From: Vicugna pacos | Lineage: Eukaryota; Chordata; Mammalia; Artiodactyla; Camelidae | DNA length: 64,000 nucleotides | Assembly: GCF_048564905.1 (NCBI RefSeq) | Contig: NC_132992.1 | Location: 93,881,001 to 93,945,000 of the forward strand | Direction of reading: 5' to 3' | Shown here: positions 45,801 through 58,595 of the stretch, piece after piece | How the letters are laid out: every line of letters starts with the position of its first letter | How positions within the stretch are numbered: position 1 is the first letter of the stretch | Notes under the pieces: generated by a model | What the model was told of the DNA's origin: nothing | Databases searched by the model: none | Seen by the model: only the letters and a program-made list of their open reading frames with translations | Position numbers and translations under genes: made by a program

Positions 45801-46089
45801 TGCCAGCCTGGCCTGACCTGCCCCCTGACTCTGCACAGGCCAGGCCAGTGTTTCTGTTTACTGCTCGCAGCACGTCCCCAACCTCTGCTTGGGAGCGGTT
45901 ACATCTCTTGAATCCCCCTTCCACTTGTCTGCCCAGGAGCCCGCGGTGGGAGAGATGGGGGAGACAGGATTCTGTGGAATTGAGCCTGGCTTGGGGGTGA
46001 CTTCACGAACCGTTTGCTGCTCCCCACTAGGTGGTCGCTCTCCCTTCTCACAGCTGGAGAATGGGAGCCAGGTTCCTGGAGAAGGGTGA

Positions 46090-46743
<654 letters not shown>

Positions 46744-47286
46744 TAACTCTGAGAAATTGACATGAAGGTGGAAGTCAGACCCAGTGTCCAGACAGCCCCC
46801 AGCCTGCCCTTCCTGAGCACAGGCATGACTATTCAGCTTCTATTTTAACAGGATCTTTCTGGGGGACTGATTGTGGGGAAGGAGGGCAGAAGCAAGGAGG
46901 CTGGTACTGTACTCTGAGTGAGAGTTGGGACTGGACCAAGGATAGCCCTCTGGAGGAGCTGGTACCCACGGAGGTCCTACCTGTCTTGGTGGGGTGGGGG
47001 CAAGTGCTGCTCAGCGCTGACCAAGGTGCTGACTGCCAGTCCCGAACCCGGTACTGACTTCTGGTGGAGGGTGAGTCGCCCAGCGGTCCCTGACTGCTGA
47101 GAATGGGAGCCCCAGGCCCAGGGCTAAGAGTTGCCCCTTCCTGGATGGAGGCCAGGGCCGCTCCCAGGTGCTTCATTGATGGTGAGGAGCCTGCCCCGTG
47201 CTCAACCCAGGCCAGCACCATTGTCACTGAGCCCAAGGCCTGTGGTGCAGATGGAAGTGCCTGAAGGTCAGCCATTCCCAGCCCTT

Positions 47287-47328
47287 TCACACACACGCAC
47301 ACTCACATGCACACACACATACACACAG
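47287..47328 (+). repeat. (CA)n-rich tract in TRMT61A intron
   Basis: An interrupted run of CA units with ACGCAC and CATGCA variants. Confidence 0.85.
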
Positions 47329-47929
47329 GTGTTGGGGGTTGAAGCATGCAGCCTAGCTAACAACAGTTTAAGCCCAGATGTGCACAGATTTCCAGCGTGT
47401 TCCTCCTGAGCTGGGCTTCTGGGCTCCAAGAGTTCCCAACCGCACTGCTGCCAACTTTCAGAGGGCTTCAGGGCATCTCATCCCTCTCTGGGCCTCAGTT
47501 TCTCCGGGTGGACAATTGAGTGGTTCACGTTACCCCGCCAAGCACTTCAGGATGGGAAGAGTCAGATGCAGAACCTGGGCTGTGGAGAGAGTGGCTCCTG
47601 GAGAGAGTGGGTGGGGGCTCGTCAGAGGCTGACTGCTCAGCACCAGGGGACCTGGGGGTGGACAGCAGGATTCAGGGCCAGCTCATCTCCTGTGGCCACT
47701 GTGCATCTGTAGCCAGGGCCTCGTTCCATTTGGCCAAAAAGCTTTGGCAGTGAGCATGCTTCTGGGCTCCCCTGCTAGGCACCTTGGGCAGAACCAGGAC
47801 AAGACAGGCCAGGCTTCTTCTCCTAAAAGGGGACAGACAGGAAGCCCAGTGGGACCGTTCCAGTGTTGTTGATTGCTGGGGGCTTGAAAGACAGGGCTCT
47901 GTCTTTGAGGGTGACTCAGAGAGGGGCCC

Positions 47930-48240
47930 CTCCAGCAAGGGGGCCAGGGAAGGCCTCTTTGAAGAGAGGGCATGGAGTTGAAAATGATGGGAAGGAGGTC
48001 CCTACCAAGAGCCAAGGGGGAGGGTCCCCCCAAAGGAGAGCCTTGCAGAAACCCTGCTTGAGGGACCAGCGAGGAGGCCAGGGTGGCTGGAGCAGGAATG
48101 AGGTCAGGGGGAAATGGGCGCAGCTGGAAGGTCACGAGGAGTCTGACTCTGCCCTGCGTGGAAAGGAAAGAGGCGTGGTCTGGCTACGGGTGGAGAGAAT
48201 TCCACAGCTGTGCCGAGACAGGACTGTAGGCAGCCAGTCA
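47930..48240 (-). repeat. LINE L2 relic in TRMT61A intron
   Basis: GGCCAGGGAAGGCCTCTTTG then GGCCAGGGTGGCTGGAGCAG, a stretch in the reverse order of the L2 3' UTR ('cagggaaggcctctctgag', 'ccagtgtggctggagc'). Confidence 0.55.
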
Positions 48241-48912
48241 GGGGCTGTGGCAGAGGGCCGGGAGGGGGCGCCCATGTGGGTGTGGGGGCGGGTGAGGAGA
48301 AGGAGTGGCTCCTGGAGAGACGTGGGAAGAGGTGCAGCACTTGCTGGTGGGTCAGATGTGTGGGAGGTGGGCAGGGGGAGGCAAGGGGCCCCCAGAGTGT
48401 CTGGCTGAGCAGTGGTGTCACTGACTGGGTCAGGGAGGCTTGGCAGGAGGGGGTTAGGGTCGGATCGGCTCCAGCTCTGCACTTGTAGATGCTGGGCGCT
48501 GTTTGGGTGTTTGGGGGGGGGTGGCAGGCATGCAGTGGTCGCTGGGGAGTCTTCATCGAGCCTGGCACCTGGAGCCATGAAGCAAAGAGGGGTCACGGGG
48601 GCTGAACGGGGGGACACAGGCCTGCCTGGCATGGCAGGAGAAGGAGGCAGGCAGAGGGGTGGCCCGTGAAGCTGGGGGCAAACTGGGAGACGATGTGGGG
48701 GGCACCTCGGTCACCATGTCATCTGTCACAGTGCAAGATGAGGGCAGAGCTGCACTCGTGTGGTGAGAGCAGACTGCAGGACTGGGAGATGGACTGACCT
48801 GAGTCCATCAGGGAGCTGGGGCCTGGCCACCACTTGGAGGGTGATAGGGACAGTTCCAAGCTTCTTTGTCCCACTGGTAACCTGGGGCCGGCTAACCTCG
48901 AGGGCCCTTTGA

Positions 48913-49440
<528 letters not shown>

Positions 49441-50080
49441 TAGGGGTGGGTCAGGGCAGCCGGGGGAGTCGTGGGGAGGTCGCCCAGTGAAGGGTGAAGG
49501 TTAGAGAAGAAATCAGAACTGGGGAGAATGGGGCTCCAACTGGGCCCCTGGTCCTGGCCTGGCCCTGCTCTCACCCTGAGGTGGGAGATGTCTGAGGTCC
49601 CTGGGGAATGTGGCAGCCCAGCCTGAGTAAGAGGCGGGGCCTGCACCACAGGGCATGCTGGAGATCAGAGGTCAGCCCCTGACTCCGGCTGATCCCTGCA
49701 GAGTCTCTCTTCCCCACCAGCTGCAGGCCAGGCTAACGTGCCCCTTTTAGGGAAGACGCTGGGTGCGGAGGCGGGAAGGTCGGCTCAGAGCCAGGGAGGC
49801 GCTGGGTTTTTCCCTTTTCTGGAGAAGGAGCCTGTTCAGGCAACCAGGCCCCTTCGCTCCTCCCAGTGGAGTGGCACAGCACGGGAGGTTGGGGAGGCAG
49901 GCGCAGGGCTGCCCTGGGAAGGACTGCCCCTCTGAAGGGCAGATGCTGAGGCCCAGCAAGGCAGTGGCCCGTGGGTCCCCTGCCCTGGACTCCTGGGTCC
50001 CTGATCTCTGCTGAGGGGACCTGGGGCTGGGGAGAGGGGCAGCCCTCCAGCTTTGCCCCTGGATACCTGCAGGTCCTCCC

Positions 50081-50112
50081 CACTGCAGGTCCTCCCCACT
50101 GCAGGAACACCA
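50081..50112 (+). repeat. 16-base tandem duplication
   Basis: CAGGTCCTCCCCACTG occurs twice head to tail in the second TRMT61A intron. Confidence 0.85.
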
Positions 50113-51174
50113 GCAGGCCTAGGCCCAGGCCCAGGAGGCCAGAGCTGGTGGCCCAGCCTTGGCTGAGCCCAGTCAGTCACTGCCCTGGGCCTCCCTCCTG
50201 CTGAGACTCCTTCCTGGAGGCTGGCCTGGGGCAGTCATGCCTTCTGGTGTCCTGACTCCTCCATCCCACTAAGCCCCGTTCTCTGGGTCTTTTCCCTGAA
50301 CCTGCTTGTGGGCTACAGGGCTCCCCTGTCTGCTGTGTGAGCCTGACCCCAGCAAGTGCAGTCCCCGGGCTCTCTGGACCTCTAGCCAGCCAGTAGGCTC
50401 GGATCCTGCCCAGCGGGGCCTGTGTCCTCAGCAGTGTGCACGGGGGTTGGGTCCTTTCTTAGGGGTGATACTGTGTCCTCTGGGTTGACATCAGCTGTAG
50501 GATCCACCTCCAGGCCCAGGCCTCCCAGCAGAGCAGCTGGGGGTCTGTCCCGGAGTGGCTGAGCTGACCAGGCCTCAGGGGCCTTCCAGTCCTTGCCTGG
50601 GCCACATCCCTTCCCCCACCCTGGCTTCCCCACACCCTCCCTGCCAGGAGGGGGACCTGAGCCAGGCTGAGGGATGCTGTGGGCGGGCCCTGGTGAGCGG
50701 CCGCAGGAAGAGGCTGCCGGCTGCCGCCTCCACCCCGTCATCCTTGGGCTGTGGGGCTCAGCTTGGAGTAGGCGCCTCCTGTTCCCAGGAGCGGGCGACA
50801 GCCTCTAATTTCCTGTGACAGCAGCAGCCCCCGCCCGGTGCTGCTCTGTCTGACTGGGGCTGTTCTGGGTCCAGTGCTGTGGCAGCTGCCAAGCCCAGGC
50901 TCCGCCCTGGCCCCAACCCTTGGCTGCCTTGGGGAAATGGGGTGGCGGCGCCCACCAGGGGCCTAGTGGGATCAGGTTAGTCGGGCTTGCCCAGTGCTGG
51001 GACGTGAGAGGGCCTGGCTCAGGCGGCCCCTTCCACGGGGCTCCGGGAGAGCTCCTGCCCCAGGGCCCTGCCTGGCCCTTCTCTGAGGCCTCAGCTCTTC
51101 ACGGCCCGAGGGCTTGGACAGCCTCAGACCCCAGGGCTCTCACGTGGGGTTTCTCTACCCGCACCTATTCCTGA

Positions 51175-51558
<384 letters not shown>

Positions 51559-52350
51559 TGAGCCGCCACCAGGAGCTCCGGGGAGCTGGGAGCACCGCAG
51601 GCCAGACGGGAAGCAAGGCTCGGCCAGAGGCTGCCTTATATGGGCAGCGGGCGCCTGCCAGGGCCTGTGTTTAGAAACAGATGGATGGTGGGGCAGGGCT
51701 TGGGGGCCCCCTGGGTGGCTGAAGGGGGACTGCCTGGTGGAGGTGCATCCAGTCCCTGGTCCCTGGGGAGGGCAGCCTCCCACTGGCCTCAGTGTCCTGC
51801 TGCTATTTGTAGCCACAGGCAGTTTCCACTGCCTTAGGCTCCTCCGGACGTTGAGGCCCGAGGCTGCAGGTGGCAGCCAGCCTGACCCTTTCCTGGTGGC
51901 CCTTTGTGGGGAAGGGGGTGGGGGAGCAAAGACTAGGTGGGGGGGGCCAGGGACATCCTCCGGCAAGGGCTGTGGCCTGGCTCAGTGCCTCCCTGGGCGG
52001 GCTCAGCACCCAGTGAGAGGTGACCCTGCTGTGTGGCCTCAGGCCTGACCCCACCCCATTAGGCACTGCACAGGCCATGTGGGAGTGTCTCCAGTTCCCT
52101 CCTGTCAAAGGGGCAGGGAGAAGCCCTGCCCACCTTGCTTCTCCTGCCCCTGGGAGGTGTCTTCTTGGACCCTGGCCCAGCCAGGGCCCCAGCTGTGTGG
52201 GGAAGTGAGAACACACAGCATCACTCAGAAGAGCTGAGCCGGATGGGGATGTGCTGCGGGCCGTCAGCCAGTGCCTGTTGGAGTTACTCCGTGCTTCTCC
52301 CTCAGGGGCCCTGGGGTCACAGGGGTGAGGGGGTGTATCCAGGACACAGG

Positions 52351-52389
52351 TGGCCTGGCCTGGCCTGGCCTGGCCTGGCTTGGCCTGGT
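52351..52389 (+). repeat. (TGGCC)n five-base tandem repeat in TRMT61A 3' UTR
   Basis: About seven units of TGGCC, one with a T for C, some 120 bases before the poly(A) signal. The unit has no stop codon in any frame on either strand, which helps keep several frames open here. Confidence 0.9.
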
Positions 52390-52506
52390 CTCCAGCTCTG
52401 GTGTGTGGCTGGCATTGTACAAAGGGCCTGGGTGTTCCCATGGCAGGCGGGAGCCCCAGGGCACTCTGCTGGCATGAGGCTGGCCCCTGACCATGCTTGG
52501 CAGAGA

Positions 52507-52512
52507 AATAAA
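52507..52512 (+). terminator. TRMT61A: TRMT61A poly(A) signal AATAAA
   Basis: AATAAA about 950 bases after the stop, followed by CATTGTTG and TGTGCTGACTGG, a GT-rich downstream element. Confidence 0.85.
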
Positions 52513-55500
52513 CATTGTTGCCCCACTGTGCTGACTGGTCCCCCTGGTGCCCCATGAGGCTGGATCTCCAATCCCCACACCAACGCCCAGGCTGGCCCTC
52601 CCCGCACGTGACCCTCCTGGCCCCTGCTCCTTCCTTTCCCAAGGCAGACGCCACAGGGGCTGTGGACTCCAGGACAATGGCCTGGGACATGGCGGACAAA
52701 GGGGTGAGTGTGTGGCCACCCCCACCCAGCTGCAGAAAGGGCCACTTGTCCCTGGGAAGGGTGGGGCGGGGGAAGGAGAAAGAATCCCTGCCTGTGTGTG
52801 TGTCTGTGTCCGCCCCGAGCCCGGGCCCCTCCCTCCACAGCCCCGTCTGGACACCTGGGTTGCCTCTTGTGCTCCCTAAAGGGCCCAGAACCCAAGAAGG
52901 ACCGCCCAGCCCTGCTGTCCTGGCCCAAGGCCACCACTCAGGCTTTGGGGGTTCTTGGTTGGGGGTTCTTGGAGGGGCACCATGTAACGTGGACCTGCGA
53001 GACCAGACTGGTGGCAGCATCACAGGACCAGAGGTGCCTCCTGTCTCGGGGCAAGACCTGTATCCCCTCAGAGACCCTAGGGTCCCTGGAACCACCAGCC
53101 CTGCCCCAGGGGTCACCTGCAGGGACCTGTTCTGACCTCTGACGAAATGTCTAGCCTGGGGGACAGAGGAGGGGCCTGGACTCTCCTTGGCCTTCAGGAA
53201 GGGCCCATGGGGTGTCTGGCGTAGGGTGCAGTCCCGCCCCGCAGGTCCCACTGTGTCCATTTTCCAGGTGGGGCTTAGGCTGGCCTCCTAGGCTATGGCC
53301 CTGGGTGAGTCACTGGGTCTGTGTGAGCTGGAAGGGCAGTGGGAAAGCCCAGCCCACTGGAGGATGGGTGACTGGAATGGGGGCTACCAGGTGAGGAGTC
53401 AGGAGACCTGGATCCCTGTCCCTGCTTGTAGTTGCACTTGGCACAGACCCAGCTACTCTTAAGGATGGACATCCCCCTCACCCTCAGCTGTGCTGCCAAC
53501 CCTGCGCGTGAGCCTGTGGTTCCACTAGGCCTCTGGGCATCTGTCCCACCCCAGATAGCTGGCCAGGCCCAGCTCAGCCTTAGCCTGGGGTCCTGCCAGG
53601 CTCTGAGCCAGCAGTGAACTCCTGTGCATCCTTCAAAGCCCCACTCAAATGTTTTAGTTTCTCCCACCACCTGCCCCTAGTCAGGAGCATCTTGCTTTAC
53701 CATCTGCTCCCACACATCCCATGCTGGTGATCACCCCTGTAGGACTGCCCCCCACCTGTGAGCCCCTGCAGGCAGAGGAGCAGAAGCCAAGCAGTCCCCC
53801 AGTTCTGCAGGTGGAGAGCTTGATACCCACAAAGGCAGGACCCATGGTGAGTGAGTGGCCCATCAGCTGGTCAGTGACAGTCACCTCCTCAAGTCAGTAG
53901 CTTGGGGCTGGTCACAGGACAGAGACTCACCCGGAAACTCCCTGTCCAGCCCCAGACATGCACCCCTGGCCTTCCGTTTTTCCTTGGAAATTCCTACACC
54001 AGGCCTGGCCTGAGTACCTGGCACATCTGACTGCCTCCGCCAAGGCCCCTACTCCCAAGTCGAAGCCCTAGAGACAGGTGGCCTCTCAGCATCTGCTCTG
54101 AGGGCCCTAGGCCAGGATCCCGCCCTGGGGCTGGAATTAGAGTCCTGCCTCTCAGCACCTCCTCCTGGAAGCCCCCGGGGCCTGGCCTCCTCAGCCCTGG
54201 TGTGTGCTGCTCCTGGCCTCACGCTCACCTGCCTCAGAGGGGCTCTACCCTGTCCCCAGCCGGGGGTGGTGTGGGCTGGGGGCCCAGAGCCAGTTTGGGG
54301 ATGGGTAGTGGGTGGTGTGAGGGATGCCAGGCCCCCAGAGGCTGTACCCTGTCTAGCAGAGTATGACAAGGAGGGTGGTCTGCCCCATGAAGACAGGGCT
54401 TCCCCACGCCTGCCCCTCACCCCTGTTGTCTGCTGCCTGCCCCCCCTTCTGTCTGTGCTCTGGGGATGCCTGCTCTCCAGCCTGGCCCAGTAGGCAATGC
54501 AGCTCCTACCCTACCCCAGCCCACTGCACAGGGGCGAGATTTCTGCTGTAGTCATGGAAGACTCCTTGGAAGAGGTGATAGTCCTGCAGGGCCTGGAAAG
54601 CCTGCTGGAAGTGGGAGGAAATGAGCAGGAGGCCTGCCCAGGCGGGACAGCTTCCCGCAGGCCCGGGAGAATGAGGTGAGGAGCAGCTGCTCTGGAGTGT
54701 GATTGGATGCAGAGGGCGCCATCTCCACCTCCTCCTGGGCTGGTAACTGCCTGGCCTGTTTGCAAGGCTGCTCTAAGTACCGGCCGGTCACTGGACCCAG
54801 CGCCCTGTTCTGCCCAGGGGTTGTTGGGCTGACAGGTCAGCCTGGGGTGTCCCTGCCTCCTATCAGGGCCTCAGGTGAGAGGGTTCCCAGAAGGTAGCCC
54901 TCCTGGAGATCTTGGCTCCTGATGCCCCAGGAGGGAGCATGCAGGTGGGGTCCAGGTCTCAGGATGGCCTCGTCACCAGCCTCAGGGGGTGCCCTCACCC
55001 AGCAAATGTGGGAAAAGCACCCACCAGCAGCCTCGTGGCACTGAGGGCCCAGAGGGAGCCAGGTGCGGACAGGGAAGATGAGGCGTGCGTGGCCAGAGCA
55101 AAGCAGGGAAAGCGGGTTGGACCCTGTGCTGTGGGGATCAAGACTGGGAGGCCCCTGCAGTCACAGAGGGACAAGGGATTTGGACTCGGTCCTGCAGGGC
55201 AGCCTATCCTCAGAGAGGTGGCCAGACCCCGCTCTGCCTTCAGGGAGGATTCACTTACGGGCCCAGGTGCTGAGCCTACCCGGGTCACATCTTCCCTCTG
55301 GCTCCATGGTGACAAGTCAATCCCTCGTGCAGGGATGAGCACAGTGCCTGCCTTGGGGGGCAGGGGGAGCTGCAGTGAGATTAAGTATCACGTCATTGTT
55401 TAGACAGTTGGTATCCACGGAATGTCCCAATGATTATTGTCACTATTGGGAGATGGGAGCTGCCACCACGACGACCTCTGGTCTTTGTTTCAGATTTCAA

Positions 55501-57364
55501 GGCCAGGATTGAGGGGCCACTTCTGGGTCTGTCTTGAGAACTGTCCTCTGCACTTTGTGGCACTTTGAATAGTTTATCTGAAGATTTGACATTGAGACTT
55601 TTCTGGAAAATCCAGGTCATCCATTCAGTGTGCTTATTGGTTGTATAATGAACTGTGACAACACTGGCCTGTGCACAGGCAGATGGCACTCAACTGGCCT
55701 CCACAATTTTTGAAGTAAGTGTATTAGTTAACTGTCATCACAGTTATGCTGCATAACAAATATCACACACACCCCCAGCAAAAAAGTAAACTCTGGGGCT
55801 TAAAGCAGCCTTTGGGATCTGTGGACCTCAGCCAAGCCTGTCCCTGTGTAGGGGCTGAGCTGATGTAAGCTCAGCCCTGCCCCTGCTCCTCGCTTCCTCT
55901 TGGGACCCGTGCTCTTCTTGCATCCTGTCCTGCGCTCAGGCGCACTTGGGGCGAGTGCTTTTCAAGTCTTAGGTCACATGGCCTAATCTCAGGTCCGCAT
56001 TGAGAGAGAGACCCTGCGATTTTAGGGGAGGAGCTGCAGGACCGCAGGCAAGGGGGCACAGCGAGGTCTCAGCCTCCAGGGTTGGGACAGCGGGGCCCCT
56101 CCTGGCCTGGCCCGCCCTCCCATGCATGGCTCTGTGCCTGGCCTCAGGATGAGGGCATTTCAAAGTCAGGCTGCCTCCGAAGCAGCCGCGTTGGCGGGAG
56201 GGAATAACTCAGCTCCCACCAGGCTCAGAATAGCTCCGAATTGGGTCACGCTCCCCAAGAGCTCCGGTCACAGCCTCCAGCCTTTGACGATAATCAGCTT
56301 TCTCCCTGACATCTGTCCCTTCAAAGAGGGGGGCAGGCCGGCTGCGGGCACATTTTTAGAAGAAGCGAAGAGGATGGGGACGGGGAGAGGAGGCTGTTCG
56401 TGGCTGGCCCCTTCATCCATCCCTGCTCCCTCTGCCGTCCCTGCTCTGTTCCTTTCCCCCACCTGGCAAGCCACTTCCATCCTTCCTGCCCACCCTGCTG
56501 CCCCCCCCGCCCCCCCGCCCCACCAGTCCTGCACAGGGCCAGGTGGTGTGAGAAAGCTCCAGGCACTCGTGGCACCATGAGGGACCCAGGTCAGGCTCAG
56601 CCAGGAAGGGTAGAGCCCTCTCCCTGCCCCCCCACTTCCTGGGCTCCCCTTCCTCCTGTCCTGGATAAAGGCGATGGTGGGGGTGGGCTGCCCCACCTCT
56701 CCGAGGATTCAGGAGGCTCAGGTCTCTCCAGGCCCTCAGGCCCTGACGCCCTGCTCCTGAACAGCCCCTCGCCTCCCCACTTGGGCCCCAAGCCTCCCGG
56801 TCCTCCCCGCACTCCTACAAAGCCTCTGTGTGTGCCAGCCACAAGCACTTGGCACAGGCAGACTCTCTTAGTCTCGGCCCTGGGGTCCCTCCCTGGGCTC
56901 TGGCCCCTTCCTGCACAGCCAAGTGTGGGCCTTGGGTCCGGGAGCCCTAAGGTGGACAGACAGAACCATTGTGTCCGGGGACAGGTTATGGGGCCAGGCC
57001 CCTCACTGTCTGAACACAGTGTGCATTCTGGGGGGCAGGAGTTGCTTGAGTGATCTTTTCTTTGGCTTGATCCAAAGGCTCAGCCTCGCCCCCGACTTCC
57101 TGTCTCGGTAGCTCTGTCCTGACGTGTCCTCCCCTGGGAGGCCCAGTGTCCTCCTCCCACTGCCTGGACTTCGGTCCTATCTCTGCTGGCCACCCTCTCT
57201 GCTGACCACTGAAGTGCCCAGATGTGACCCTGGCCATGAGGCAGAGGTCCTGGGGCTGCTGCACCTGGGTGGCCTGAGGCCCTTCTCTCCTGGGCCACCC
57301 TCAGTGCCTGGAGTGACAGAGCTGCTCTCCTGCGTGCTTTTCATCCCAGGGGCCCTGAACAGTA

Positions 57365-57510
57365 CTCAAAATGTGATCCAGGGGTAGCAGCACCTACATC
57401 TCCAGGTGGGCCTTGTTAAGACTTTCAGGCCCCACCCAGAACTCCTAATCAGGTGTGTTAGACCAATTCCCCGGGTGAGTCAATCAGCCTGAAAGTTTGA
57501 GAAGCAGTAG
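57365..57510 (-). repeat. MER5-type hAT DNA transposon relic
   Basis: ATGTGATCCAGGGGTAGCAG, GGTGGGCCTTGTTAAGACTT and AGGCCCCACCCAGAACTCCT, ending AAAGTTTGAGAAGCAGTAG, resemble the ends and centre of MER5A/B. Orientation uncertain. Confidence 0.65.
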
Positions 57511-57879
57511 TTTCGCTAATCTTTGTTCCCTTTTTGCCTCAACCACCAGGAAACTCAGAGCCAAATTTACTTCCCTGATGTCTCACTCTCCTCCCCTTAG
57601 AGTGGCCTTAAGAGAACTGAGGGGGGGGGTGATGTCACACGTCCTCAGAGCCTATGTTCATGTTGACATCTGGGCATTCTATCACTACGTGGTACACCAG
57701 GATGCCAAACTCATCTTCATAATGATATAGTAAGTACCTCTTACCCAGACAGATAGATCTTTCTACTATGGGCATGCCAGACACTGTTTTTGGTTTTTTA
57801 ATCTTTACAAACCCACAGGACAGCTCTCACGTTTCAGGTGGCAGAACCATCCCAAACTTTGGCCACGGAAATGTTCATG

Positions 57880-58060
57880 AAACGTCTGTGGAGCTGAGGC
57901 TCTCCTGATGCGGTCCCTGGACCAGTTTCCCCGGCATCACCTGGGACCTGGGTGGAAGTACAAATTCCCAGCCCCACTCCAGACCTACTACATCTGGAAC
58001 TCTGGGGGTGGAGGGCTCAGCGATCACTGCCAGAGGAATTGGAGTCTCTCAAACTGTCCT
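57880..58060 (-). repeat. MER5A-type hAT DNA transposon relic
   Basis: GCGGTCCCTGGACCAGTTTC, GGCATCACCTGGGACCTGGG, AAATTCCCAGCCCCACTCCA and ACTCTGGGGGTGGAGGGCTC follow the MER5A consensus closely. The stretch between this and the copy at 57.4 kb is unassigned. Confidence 0.75.
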
Positions 58061-58429
58061 CTCCTTTATTTCTTAAAACAGACAGAACACCTTGATTAAC
58101 TTAAGTGGCATGTCCTGCTATGGAAGCTTCCAGCACCATCAACCTTGCTCTTTCGAGGCTGTGCTGCTGTCAGTCAGAGTTCAGTTTTGCCTCTGTTTGT
58201 TTGGAGTGTTTCTGCCGTGTCCTCAGACCCACCTGGGGTTTCTGTGTCTCCCAGGGGCTTCATCTGGCAAAGGCCGGGTCTCCCAGAGTGAGAGCAGTAG
58301 GGAACCGCTTTTGGTTCTGACTAGAACAAACCAAATGTTTTATTTTACAAGACGAGAAAATTGGAACATTTGAAGCCAGAGTGGATGTTTCATGGGTTTA
58401 AGAATGATGGGGAAGAAAAAAAAAATGAA

Positions 58430-58595
58430 ATTTTTAGGCACGCTAATGACACTGTGAAATGGTAGGGTGGCTGTGACCTGCCTCAAAATAACCTGGGGTG
58501 GGGGAGCAGGGGCGAAACCTGGGACTTGGAATCCCTTGTGATTGTCTCTGTTTTTGCATTTCTTTGACATTTTCCATTAAAAAAAAAAAGCTTTT
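58430..58595 (+). repeat. Possible old L1 3' fragment
   Basis: CTCAAAATAACCTGGGGTGG and TTTTCCATTAAAAAAAAAAA resemble the 3' UTR end of L1M elements ('aaaataatctgggg', 'aattttccataataaa'). Confidence 0.4.
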
